Shown in pieces: positions 1 through 10,439 of a DNA stretch of 25,766 bases. The stretch spans positions 1 to 25,766 of the forward strand of contig JAYKXP010000329.1 in the NCBI GenBank assembly GCA_037176845.1, read 5' to 3'. The DNA comes from Paramarasmius palmivorus (taxonomy: Eukaryota > Basidiomycota > Agaricomycetes > Agaricales > Marasmiaceae). A program made the position numbers and the translations under genes. The notes beneath the pieces are model-generated. The model was not told the DNA's origin, did no database searches, and saw nothing but the letters and a program-made list of their open reading frames with translations. How positions within the stretch are numbered: the stretch's first letter is position 1; each line of letters opens with the position of its first letter.

Positions 1-163
1 GAGATGACAAGAAAGGCTTGGCGAAGGCTGGGCATGAGGTAGGTGCCTTTTCGTCATGACATGCGTGCTAAACTGAATCGTCTAGTATCGTTTGGAAAAC
101 ACCGCCGATACATCCACATCGAGCTCTCTAGATGCATGTAACGCATCCTCAACGAAGCCTTGA
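1..163 (+). CDS. Possible 3' end of a gene cut by the window edge
   Basis: An open frame enters at base 3 and reads DDKKGLAKAGHE up to base 38. A GTAGGT donor at 39 and a CTAG acceptor ending at 85 would remove a 47-bp intron. The frame then continues as YRLENTADTSTSS and stops at TGA 161-163. The intron size matches the other introns of the window and the phases agree (0/0), so this looks like the terminal exons of a plus-strand gene. The peptide is polar and Ser/Thr-rich, and I do not recognise it. It could be chance, because only about 38 residues are visible. Confidence 0.3.
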
Positions 164-1640
164 TACCTTCGTACTCACATGGCCTCGCGGACATCCTCAA
201 GCGGTTATAATAGACGACCTTCGAGGCGATAATGAAATTCCGGCGACTCTGGAATACTCATATGGCGCTCCTGACGGTCAGGACACCCGAGCATTACGTG
301 TCTTCGGAGAAGAGTGCATCCGTGTACGAGGGTGTGGCAGCTCAAAAACGGCGACGGACCCTAAGGGGAGGAGTATTGGAGGTATTGGAGCGATACAGTT
401 CCGTTTAACTGTACTGGGAGGCTGCGGATGCGATCATTGACACCTGTGATCCGACGGGGGAGCGCCACATGGGAAGAGTTTGTGAGTTAACATCCTCGCA
501 TTAACAAAGTTTGTTGATGACTTTGCCCGTGTCTGGTTACTAGCGTATATGACTACACAATGCTTGGAATGTACTGGATTATCCTGCATTGACTATGCTG
601 TGCAAAAGTGACCCTATTAAAATGACAAGAAGGGTGCATTCGTGACTCAGTTCTTCAACAAGGAGAGATTCGAAGGTTGGGGCTTCTGTGCGTAGCTCCA
701 CTTTCATCGAAGTTGGTCACCTTGAAGCATTCGTTGCAGGATGATCCACAGGTATACAAGACGCGCAATCGCGGTCAGTCATTGGACGTTTTACGCTCGA
801 CAGAGGTGGCTCTCATTGGGATGGGTAAGGTCGTGTTTCTGCTTTGGCGGGGAATCGAAAGGTGCAATTCAAAACTGTAATCTGTATGTTGAGCTTTTTG
901 CTATCATTTGGAAGTTACCATACATGTGTTTACATGTACGCTACTTTAAGAATTACTGTCTTCCGGATTCTGTTGGCTTTGGTCCTTCGAGCTTTGGGCA
1001 GATCATCTTCACCTCGGAATACATAGTCCCGATATTCATCGCCTAGTCAGAGCCTCCAGATGTCCACTGTTCACGGTGTCGCCAACAGCAAAAGCTAGCG
1101 GCAGAGCAAACCTTTCATATTATCACATCGATATCGGTTGAGAGCAGAGCTCGGTCTGGCGCTATGCAGGTCACTCACGTTCAAAGTAGCAATATATTCA
1201 TCCTTGAGAACACATGACAGAGGGGGTACACCGTTACATGCAATGATACCACTCACACTCAGTGGGTTAACGTTCCGTATTCACGTGGGAAGGGGGAAAG
1301 GGAAATCAAGAGGCTTCGTCAGAACCACGGGCCGAATGGTCGCGCAAGTACGATCCCGTTTGTTCGTTTTTCCCGTCTCATTCCAAATTTTTCCGAGGCG
1401 TGCGCTCCAGTTACAGTGTTGCCTTTTTTTCATGAATTCAATACATCATGTACATACGCACTCAGGTTAGGAGATATGATCATAAACGGTAGTGTGATAT
1501 GATAGTTCATTAGCAACTAGATTTCTGACAATAATGGACGTACGCCTGGGTGCCGTGGAGTTTATGGAACATGTGCATGGTAAGGGGTATCTGCAAAGAA
1601 CGTGAGAAACAAAAGATTGAAAATAGAAACGCCGCTCTCT
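164..1640. other. No gene recognised
   Basis: Only short open frames without family motifs or convincing splice signals lie here on either strand. I see no transposon ends, tRNA or long repeat. The right part is probably the 3' flank of the minus-strand P450 relic. Confidence 0.5.
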
Positions 1641-1649
1641 CGAAAAGAG

Positions 1650-3597
1650 GGGCCATCCGAATAGAACTCGGACACAATCTTTGTCTGGGTGTTGCAGTCT
1701 TTATTCTCGCCGATGGACAAAGGACGCTAGCACGACGCAACCGTTAACCACACGTCGTTTCGGCCCATATGTCGTCCACACTGCCTCTCTCTCCCGAAGC
1801 CGACGCAGATGTGTCATCATCGTTTAGAATCACCCGCTGTCGTTGAAAAAACGCCCCCCCCCCCCCCCCTCCCCGTTCAGGTTTGAACTCGGGAGTTGAG
1901 TGTAAATCTCTTTCGTCGTGCGTCATAGCCCTGCATGTCCACCCAAATTAGTCAGTAGTTACAAGATTCTGTCGCGTCGGATCTTTACCAGATGTTTAGC
2001 AGAGACAGCAGTACCTGGCAAGGTGAATACGATTGACAAATTTAATGGATCGGACAAATGTAACTTGGAATGAAGTATCGTTGTAGACGTTCCTGTACGT
2101 ATAGTGAGGCAGACCTGTGATAGAGCAATCAGAAATTGTCATGATTCAGCGCTTGAGTATACATTACCCAGTGGCACGCTGATTTGTACGCAGGTTTCCC
2201 GATAGATGCTTCAATATACGGTAGATATTTACGGTCCTCAAGAGTTGGGAGTCGATTCTCTACCAAACAGCATCAATCTCGTCTTGAGCTTCATTGTACC
2301 TCAGGATTCCGGGCCCATAGCCAAGAAGAATGACCAGTTGAAGATAGAGTCTGGAGAGGGACAGTCAAAAACCAGGAGATTGCGAAGCTTCTTCGGATGC
2401 CTACCGGTCGGCGCTCGCAGCAAACACTATTGCGGCCATGTCTTTGATGGTTCTAGCTCCTTCGGTCGATTCTTCCTTTCCAGCTTCTCTCGCATGACTT
2501 CGGCACAGGCCACCGTTTTCCGCATCAAATCTCTGTAGTATGGCATGAGAACATACCGGACCGCTAGCCAAGTATAAGCACCATGTCTCTCTGTACGTTT
2601 TTGTCCTGGAATCTCTCTCAGATCATGGAGGTATTCCGTGTTTCATCGATTACTCTCCGTGCTGGTCCAAAGAACGGGCATCCACTCGGGCACAGTATCC
2701 ACAAGGGAAACCGTGACAGATTGATACGATGTGGGGGGCACATACGTTCGTTCTAGAGTGGACGTTTTCTTTGCGAGTAATAGGATGGGTTGTTGCGTCG
2801 GTAACCTTGATCCAGTCAGGGTTGTTAGAGCGAGTCCCCCCCGATAGGCTGAAAGTAAATCACATCAGCACCCCCCAAACAAAAAAAAATTATGGCAGTA
2901 TTGGACGAACCTGCTAAACACGTCGTATGGTCCATGAACCTTTCAGGACTATCAAGAGATTATTGAGGAGCACGGTACATACATTTTCAATAGAGGGACG
3001 AAGACGGACTGGCCAAGCCATCTGGGACGAACGTGTTGATGGTTTGGTGCTCCTCCTGTTCTTGCGCCAGGCCTGCCATATCCTGAAAGGCTTCATCTGT
3101 CAAAGTGGGATCGATCGATACGATAAACCTGCGCTCACCATATTGAAATGCCAGCAGTCCTGATTTGAACACAGATCAGCATCCAATGACTCACAACAGA
3201 GAATCATTACGACATTTTCACGGGACATCTTCATTACCTCTGGCGAGTAGATACGAGAGATTATCGAGTAAGTCGTTAGATGCTTGGCGCTACTGAGGGA
3301 TGGACAGGCGTGATCTCCGACATCTGCAAATGCACTCACATAGCCTATGGGTGCAATTTCAGTGCCTGGAGAAAAAACTCAATAATATCGACGTACCGCT
3401 ATTGCTTTGACCCAGTTCAGCTAGCAATCCACGGCATTTTGACAGGTATGTCTTTTAGATTACCGGCCAAACGCTACCAGGTTGGTCCAGGGGTAGCGGG
3501 GACGCGTTCTTCGCTGCTTCAAATGAGAGAAAAGGGTCTTTAGCAGAATCATGACTATAGCCAGCATAAAGCCAAGAGTGTAGGAAAGAGTCGCCAT
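1650..3597 (-). pseudogene. Decayed cytochrome P450 monooxygenase
   Basis: Reading leftwards from an ATG at 3597, P450 landmarks appear in the right order but in different frames. There is an N-terminal hydrophobic anchor (MATLSYTLGFMLAIVMILL), then a basic stretch KQRRTRPR and a GNLKDIPVKMPW segment near 3.45 kb. ASNDLLDN follows near 3.27 kb, and QYGER, the C-helix motif, near 3.14 kb. The I-helix TIKDMAAIVFAASADR is at about 2403-2451, and LPTLEDRKYLPYIEAS next to the K-helix is at about 2201-2255. The PERF-like FKPERG is at 1873-1887. A weak heme-loop remnant, CPSARIKTAT, lies near 1.7 kb. Several GT-AG introns are still visible, for example the one between the GTEIAPIGY and ASNDLL segments. 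Frameshifts and stops occur throughout, so no functional enzyme is encoded. A functional fungal P450 is about 500 residues, and the span here fits a full-length original. The subfamily cannot be fixed by eye. Confidence 0.75.
1854..1869. repeat. Run of 16 C
   Basis: Sixteen consecutive C, followed by T and four more C. It lies inside the P450 relic, directly after the FKPERG-coding segment on the minus strand, where a functional gene would continue toward the heme loop. It is either homopolymer expansion in dead DNA or a sequencing-difficult tract of uncertain length. Confidence 0.85.
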
Positions 3598-5100
3598 GAC
3601 CGCAGGAATAGCGTTACTGGCCTCGGATAGAAAGCACAGAAAGTTTTATAGTCGTTCTGTAATGATCCTCCAAATGACCTCCTATCCAAGGGATACATGG
3701 ATATCCTCGGGAAAGTTGATTCGATCGAAACTTGTCCGCATATAAGCGCTACGGCCGCGCCACGCCTGTCAACCGAGTTCAATTGATGTTTGGCGACTTG
3801 ATAGAAGACCTGAATATGACTGTATTGAATCAAATCAGACATTAGGCCATCATATATGAGCAATGAATTCGAGACGCAAGAAATTCACCTGTAGCTGCAC
3901 CGCGGCAAAGAATACCCCGAGGAGTTGAATAATATGATTGTGAATATACCTTCAGAAAATTGAGTTGAAAACTTTCGGGACAACGGGCTAGAATGTACCT
4001 CATCTTCTCCCGATCACCCTGGATAATCAGGCAAAAGTGGGATGGTCATGTACGAATCGTCGACATTGTCAAAGGTAATCACTCCTGGGTCGAGTGCTAT
4101 AGCAGCATGTTCCTCCTCTTCGAATCGACATATACACGTGACACTGTTTCATTGAGTGCATGACAAGGGTCTGAAACAGTTGCAGTTTTTTTCAGTGCTC
4201 GTAAGACCGCATGACAAGGAAAGGAGTAGCTTTAGCTATAGAATCACTGGGTATGCCCCGACACAGTATCATCGCAATGACAGCCCAGGAGAAAACACTG
4301 TGGGTACAACCGTGCCGACGTCATTCTGGTATGTCTTCAAAGCGAATGACAAGCGTAGAGGGGATGTATTAATGATGATAATAAAAGAAATTGAAGTGAT
4401 GGCGAGAGGAACCATGATCCTTATAAACCTGGGAAAGGATGCGACTATGGCTGGTATCGTTGAGAGATGCGTTTGAGGGGACTGAATATCGATGGTTATC
4501 GTGTATTAATGACAATATTGAGTACTCTCTGGAGGAAAATTTAAGCAAGAGAAGACGGCACAAATTTTAAAAGGCACACGCACATTCGTCACCCACTGCC
4601 TGATACACCCAATCAAGACCGCAGTGTTCCCTTTCTGCGAGCACGAAGCACTCCGCCGCGAGTTGCGAGAATCCAACGAGTATCACAGTAAAATTGAGGA
4701 AGAGTCCAGTCACCGAATGATTATATAGCAGTGAAACTAAGTGAATCGGTGCTTCGGGACGTGGTCCATGGACCAACTTCCTGCGAATCGCGTCATTCGG
4801 GCCAAAAATTTGCTCAACGAGCAATATCCGCCCTCTTCATCCGCGTTCTACTCCTCCTTATCATGGCTAAGCCACAGAAGAATTTGCTATCATCCATGTC
4901 TACCTTCTATCCGCTGGGAAGCTGCCCTTTTAGTACCGATTCTACGAATTCATTTCAAACATTCCGTCACTCAAAGGGTCCAGGACTCCCATGCCAGAAT
5001 TAGAAAAAACCCAGCAAAAAACCTCATGCGGTACACGGCTCTTCTACCCCAACCTTCTTAACGCCAGCTCGCATCCGAATTGCTCCAGCTCCATCCTACC
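3598..5100. other. No gene recognised between P450 relic and F-box gene
   Basis: Upstream flank of both the minus-strand P450 relic and the plus-strand F-box gene, so it would hold two divergent promoters. Open frames are short and carry no recognisable motif. The sequence from 4.85 to 5.1 kb is pyrimidine-rich on the plus strand, as expected for a promoter/5' UTR of the F-box gene. Confidence 0.45.
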
Positions 5101-6635
5101 ATGACTAGCTGTGGTATTCTGGCTCTACCCAACGAGTTGTTGTATCAAATTGCAAACGAGGTGCGCTTCTTGCATTCAGAATCTATATTCGTCCATCGTT
5201 TCTCATACCGCAAGTTCCGGCGGATAGCTAGGATCTGGCGGTAATACGACGAACCTACGAGCCACATGCGCACATCTGAACCTCATTCTGGAACCATTAG
5301 TGTTCTCACAAACGACTCTCGATACCAGAAGACATCATGCGATTCTAGCAGACATCGCAGAGAACCGCACACGCGCCGGATCTTATGTTCGCAAGCTGCG
5401 GATACCCACGTTGGATTCGTCTGCCCGACAATGCGGATGCACAATGCACGAAGACTCGGAATCATGGCCCAAAGCACATTTCGAATCTGCTCTGCGCTCT
5501 TTACAAGGCTTAACCTCGATAAGGTGAGAACAGTAACCTTTACAATTTATCATATGCTAAACCTTGCCGTACAGCTGGACAATTAACGCCGACGACCCCT
5601 GCTGGGCTCTCGAATCCGTCATAGACTGCCTATCCCCTCTCACAACCATATCTTCCCTCTCCGTCTATCTCAAAGGCGACTGGAGCACACCCCGAATCTT
5701 CCCCATCCGAAAAATCTGCCACTTCAAACACCTCCAAAGCTGTAGCATCCAAGTTGATGACATCTGTCTTCTACTCCCCATCACCAAAGCCGTGATCGCA
5801 TCCAATCGTCCACACCTCAAACGTCTACAACTTGATGGCGGCTTTGCAGATGTCGATCACGGTGCCTTTGATACAGATCTTTCAAAGCTTTTTGATGAAT
5901 TACCAGCGGGTTCCACGTCAAGTATCACGCATCTAGGCCTGAGCAAGTTTTTGCTTGGCTCTGCTGTGGATATCTTGCCGCACTTTGGGTCGTTGCAGTC
6001 TCTATGCTTGAATAGCTGCGTTCCTGTCGACTTTTGGTCTGCGTTCTCTGGGACAGGGATTTATCTGAAGGATGTCGTGGTCGACTATGTCAATCAGGCG
6101 TTTGTTGAATATTTGGAGTCGTACACGGGTCTTGAACGTATCAGTGTTTCGTTCAATGGGATTTTTGTGGGAGTTGGAAGGACGGATGGGTTTTCGGAAC
6201 GGTTTTACCAAAGTTGTGTACCACAGCACAGGGATTCGTTGAAATCTGTTGTGATATACCCAAAGACGCAAGGGAGCTGGTGTTTCAACGCTAATGTTGC
6301 CAAACAGCTCAGGGAGTGCCGTGGGTTGGAGGAGCTGACTGTCGGCGTCGACCTTATGGATCCAAACTTGGTGAGCTCCATCGTTCTATGAATGGGTTGA
6401 CTCTGATGCAGCCTAGTGTTTACTATTGGAAACCGCCAATTCTCTCTCAGAACTGCATATGCTGAAGCTTGTCCCACGAGGACTAGGTATACCATGGAAC
6501 TTGGATGCTTGTGTTCGAGCAAAGCTGGATATTATCCAGCAGTTGATGGTGTCTGTCTCGAGACGACGAGGTCGTCGGTACGAGATTGAGGTATTGATAC
6601 GAGCAAATGATAGGGAACCATTGATATTTGGTTGA
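5101..6635 (+). CDS. F-box protein (fungal F-box/LRR-like)
   Basis: Predicted substrate-recognition subunit of an SCF ubiquitin ligase. Four exons are proposed: 5101-5160, 5228-5523, 5575-6370 and 6417-6635. The introns are 67, 51 and 46 bp, all GT-AG, and the phases join perfectly to give 456 aa. The N-terminus carries a short F-box, LPNELLYQIANE at residues 9-20 continuing to TCAHLNLILEPLVF. This would bind Skp1. The rest is a long leucine-rich region with irregular LRR-like units (for example SITHLGLSKFLLG and LQSLCLNSC) and no named catalytic domain. The tail ends RANDREPLIFG. Such proteins form very large, variable families in mushroom-forming fungi, and their targets are mostly unknown. 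A copy of its last coding segment is fused to another gene at 10.81 kb. No break is seen in this copy. Confidence 0.8.
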
Positions 6636-7065
6636 AGGCACCAGGATGGAATTATAGATAACCCTACTGTTATAAGAAGATTACAATTGACTGGTTTCAT
6701 TCTTCAAGCGCAGTTACTATCAGTGATTTCAGAACAAGCTATCTCCTGTGCGAGTAAAGACGGCTTGCCAAATTTCTCTTGTGGTGTAAAGCTCAAAGCC
6801 CTTTTCAGTGTTCACCCTCGGTTAGAAGTGCATCTCACCCTACAGCTTTCCGTCCGGATATCCGACATAGAATGGATGATGTAGGATGTGAATTCTCTCG
6901 CCGCTTCTGCAACTCGATACGAAAAGATATGGCACGGATTTCCGTTTTTGGTAGTGAATCTAGTGATATACCACGTGATATGTTGAAATGGTGCCACATA
7001 TACATAAGCGCTTGTTTCGTTTCGACCTTCCACCTGGGTATTTCATCTCCACCTTACTCATCCTC
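6636..7065. other. Intergenic, F-box 3' flank and RanGAP 5' flank
   Basis: About 430 bp without a recognisable gene. The last 50 bp, with a pyrimidine-rich stretch ending CTTACTCATCC just before the RanGAP ATG, match the sequence at 18.74-18.79 kb. They therefore belong to the duplicated block. Confidence 0.5.
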
Positions 7066-8308
7066 ATGTTTATCAACTCTCGCGTCGTGAACCTTCGCAA
7101 TCAAGGCCTGAAGCTAGAAAGCGCCGCTGCCATCGATGACCTATTCAAGGGAATCGATCTAGCGGACGTAGAGGAAGTAATTCTCACCGGAAACACTTTG
7201 GGAGTAGATGCTGCTGAGGGACTGGGAAATGTTCTTCGCAAAATGACAAAACTGAAGGCTTGAGATACTTCCCCTTGATTCTCCTCATTGATCTCACGTC
7301 ACTCAACCTTAGGTGGCCCAGCTTTCTAGCATTTTCATTTCGAGGAGCATCGACGAAATACCCCCCGCTTTAACATTCATCTGCAATGCTCTGCTTGAAT
7401 GCAAGCAGCTTACAGAAGTCGACCTCAGTCACAATGCCTTCGGACAACGCTCTGTCGATCCCGTCGTTCCGCTTCTCTCAGACTGCCTTTCCTTACAGGT
7501 TGTCAAGTTAGCCAATGTCGGTCTCAACTGGCAGGGTGGACAAATCCTGGCGCAGGCTCTGTTGACCTCTGCGAAAAAGAGCAAAGAGCTTGACCAGCCT
7601 TCCAAGCTGAAATGTCTGGTTATCAGTCGCAATCTCCTCAAGGATGGCTCCGCCTCTACCTGGGGTGAAGTCATCGCAGCCCATCCGAATCTCCAGCGAC
7701 TAGACATGCTCCGCACAGATCTCAGAGAGGATGGCATTATTGCCATCGCCTCTGCCCTAGCAAAATGTCGATCCCTGAGGCATCTTAACTTGTGCGATAA
7801 TGTTATCGCAAACTATGGTGCCAAAGAAGGGGTGCGTGGTTGGAAAGTCGTTGCAGATGCAATTCGCGCTGCCGAAGACCTTCGATATCTTGATCTCTCG
7901 TCCTGTGTGCTTGAGAAGGATGGTTGCGACGAAATCATTGCCGCTCTCGGCGAACAGTCATACCCTAGACTTAGAAAGGTCAACCTTAACGGTAACGATT
8001 TTTCCGAAGCCAACTACGCTACATTGAAGGATGTTATTACCGACAAGCTCCCCGCCCTTACCATCCTGAATATCGCCGACAACGACGGTCTTGAGGATAA
8101 CGACGTTGTTGCGGAGATAGGAACGTTGCTTGAAGGCCGAGGAGGCCGTCTAATCTTAGAGGAAGAAGACGAAGACGAGGATCTGTACGAGGACACAAGT
8201 GACCTGGATGGGGAAGGAGCCGTGGAGCCACGCATCATCAAATCGGAGGACCTAGGTGTCGACCAACTTGCAGATATGATTTCCACCAACCTCACTCTCC
8301 AGGTCTGA
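7066..8308 (+). CDS. rna1: Ran GTPase-activating protein (RanGAP/Rna1-type LRR protein)
   Basis: Predicted activator of GTP hydrolysis by Ran, acting on the cytoplasmic side of the nuclear pore. Two exons (7066-7257 and 7313-8308) give 395 aa, close to the size of yeast Rna1. Visible family features are the opening VVNLRNQGLKLES, then VEEVILTGNTLGVDAA, then SIDEIPPALTFICNALLEC. Next come NAFGQRSVDPVVPLL, a series of about eight leucine-rich repeats with SRNLLKDGS and NLNGNDFSE, and an acidic stretch EEEDEDEDLYED near residue 345. The tail ends QLADMISTNLTLQV. The ATG at 7066 is the first in frame that leads straight into the conserved start. Two oddities are an intron that begins GC rather than GT, and a loop reading ANVGLNWQGG (A131-G140) where fungal and animal RanGAPs as I remember them have an NNGLG-type sequence. 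A fragment of a second copy lies at 18.75 kb. Confidence 0.88.
7258..7312 (+). other. GC-AG intron in RanGAP
   Basis: The exon ends CTG AAG (7255-7257) and the conserved protein resumes at GTG GCC CAG (7313). Without splicing, the frame meets TGA three bases later. The only way to join the two conserved halves in phase is an intron starting GCTTGAG and ending CCTTAG, 55 bp long, with CTCAAC as a plausible branch site. No GT donor keeps the conserved VLRKMTKLK segment. Confidence 0.65.
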
Positions 8309-8869
8309 CAGTTCAGCTACTCTCACTGCAGCCAATGCTCACGATATCGTTGGTTACAGAGCATGGATCAAGTATAGATTCACGATTGGGTTCTACAGTG
8401 AGAAAACAATATCTAGTTGTTATCTACGACAAATCATGTGAGTTTACAGGCTTGTAACAGGTTACGGAAATCTTCGGAGAATATTTTGGTTTACATTCTT
8501 TTCGTTTTGGAATCAGATACGCGGAACATCAAATTCGTCATTTCCTTGTTTCATCGTAATTTGGGTCATGGCTGTTTTCAAGATATGTATTGTTACAACT
8601 TTTGGATGCTCAGCCCTTAGTACCATGGTCGTACTCATTCTTTTTTCCCTTGTAACTAAAAGTGATTTCTCGAACCGATTCTTAATCTTGCTAAATCCAG
8701 GTAGTCCCGGGTGTAACTGTGGGTCCACAGTCAGAGGCTTATTCTTTTCCTTGTTCTATCACTGATGGATTTTACTCAGGTCCACGTCTTCTTGATGTCG
8801 GTCAAGATCTGTTCAAACTTCAACTTGGATGAACCGGTCGACCAGCAGGTTAATTGTACGTTGATGTTG
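8309..8869. other. RanGAP 3' flank, nothing recognised
   Basis: Short open frames only. AT-rich stretches between 8.40 and 8.66 kb fit a 3' UTR and spacer. Confidence 0.45.
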
Positions 8870-9330
8870 CTGCTTCCATTTTCTTCGTGTCTCATTAACG
8901 AAGAATCACCAACATAGCCAACCACTTCTTGAATTATCGGGCACACGACATCTGACGTACTGAATCTGCCCGGGCAGTGCGCTCTTGGCGTAGTGCAGCG
9001 TAGTGGGTCCTTGGTGAATCATAGAGGTGTTTGTGCAGCCGCCTTCGTTGTTGCGTTCTTGCCATCTGTTACCAGGCGGTTATTGATGTTCCTTATCCCA
9101 GATTTTCGAACGCTTGCGTTGTCGGTCATGCGATACTTGATCTACGAACTCCGCCTCAATGCGACGTGCTCCAGGGATAGCAGTGGATCCACACTGAGTC
9201 AAGAGCCTTAATGTTGACGCGTTCGTTGTTGTGGTCATTCTTTTCTACCAACAAGGAATTGTTGACAGCCTTCATTGGTCACCCGATTCTCAATGCGCAA
9301 GCGCTGCCTCACAGGTGGCGCGTTCTTGCC
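8870..9330 (-). pseudogene. Possible ankyrin-repeat relic
   Basis: On the minus strand the segment around 8.97-9.04 kb reads GPTTLHYAKSALPGQIQYVR. This resembles the TPLHYAA...G...IVRLL core of an ankyrin repeat. Weaker echoes lie further upstream on that strand: a DNAS-containing piece near 9.1 kb and repeated GKNA-type words near 9.05 and 9.33 kb. Stops and frame changes interrupt everything and I cannot outline a gene. If real, it is an old ankyrin gene remnant squeezed between RanGAP and the 225-aa gene. It could also be chance similarity. Confidence 0.27.
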
Positions 9331-9415
9331 AGTGTACTTTAAAAGTTCGAAGTTCTCTCTCTAAAATTCAGTACACTTCCGCTCGATTCTCACTAACACT
9401 TCTCCATTGCCACCC

Positions 9416-10218
9416 ATGAACAATAACAACAACGGCAACAATCCCAACCATGACCCAAGCTGGGCTTCACATCCTGGGACTCTACCTAAGGGCGCCTTCA
9501 CTGGTCCCAATAATGTGTACTCTTATTACCTCCAGAATCCACAAATGTCAACGCCGTCGTATCCTGGATGGCCTCCACAAGAGATGGTAAACAGAGACCC
9601 ACGATTGGCGCCTTACCCTCACCCGTGCGTATCTGGAATTGTACTGTTCCTTTTCGTTGCGCATTCCTGATTCATCTTCCCGTTCGATGTACAACATCTA
9701 GCAATGCGCCTTTACCCCAGCCTTATCCTCCGGCTTATAACTTCGTACCACCACCCCCAGGCATGCCTGCGAACACTTACGTTCCAGCCCAAGTACCCCC
9801 GCCACACACGATTCATGGGAATCCGGGCGCTGCTGTCCCCGCGGATGGACAGTCTTACTTCAGACCCGGGCAAAGCTCTCATGGAGGGTGAGTTCTAATT
9901 ACATGCCAACTTACAGAGACATGATGATTGTTTAGTATACGCGAGGCCATGCACAGCGAATGGCTGGATCAAACCCAGCACGTATCCAAGACCTACGAGA
10001 ATGTCCTCCAAAGTGCCTACCAGGCTGGTGCGGCACAACAGAACAGGAACGCGTATGGTGACTATCGCGGCCCTGGACGAAAGGAGGGGATGCAGCAAGC
10101 TCGTAGGACGGAGCGTGAATTGTTGGAAGCGGCGAAAGCAGCTGAGAAGAAGCATAGGAAAGCACTAAAGGACGCCAGTGCTGCGGGGGTCGCTGATATT
10201 ATTGGGCGTCGGGGCTAA
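9416..10218 (+). CDS. Asn/Pro-rich protein with helical C-terminus, function unknown
   Basis: Three exons, 9416-9624, 9702-9887 and 9936-10218, are joined by GT-AG introns of 77 and 48 bp. They give a clean 225-aa frame starting at the first ATG after a pyrimidine-rich leader. The N-terminus is Asn-rich (MNNNNNGNN). The middle is low-complexity Pro/Tyr-rich, including PPAYNFVPPPPG. The last 90 residues change character: HSEWLDQTQHVSKTYENVLQ is followed by a charged, Ala-rich helix (EAAKAAEKKHRKALKDA) that could form a coiled coil. There is no signal peptide or membrane segment. I do not recognise the family. A degraded copy of exon 3 sits at 18.87-18.96 kb, in the same order relative to RanGAP, so this gene was part of the tandem duplication. 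Confidence 0.72.
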
Positions 10219-10439
10219 GCCTTGTAGGATATACTGAACGATATTACTTCCTTCTTCTGCTTCCAAATATCAATGATCATGGACAGGTCGAGTACTTGAA
10301 TGCTTGTATCATCATAATTTCTTGATTTGCTCGAACAATCCATTGTGCGGACTTGTTAATTTCATGCCTTGATTATGAAGTTTTGCGACGCCGGAGTCGG
10401 CGATGAGTAGGATGGAAGACATGACGTGATAACCTAACG
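10219..10439. other. 3' flank of the 225-aa gene
   Basis: AT-rich spacer without a gene. Similarity to the right-hand copy of the duplicated block becomes recognisable only near its end. Confidence 0.4.

Noticed and set aside
2206..2538. 110-codon plus-strand frame in the left region
   Set aside because: It is the antisense shadow of the P450 relic around the I-helix and K-helix segments.
9568..9891. 107-codon frame overlapping the 225-aa gene
   Set aside because: Its second half is exon 2 of that gene. The first half is a shifted reading of exon 1 and the intron.
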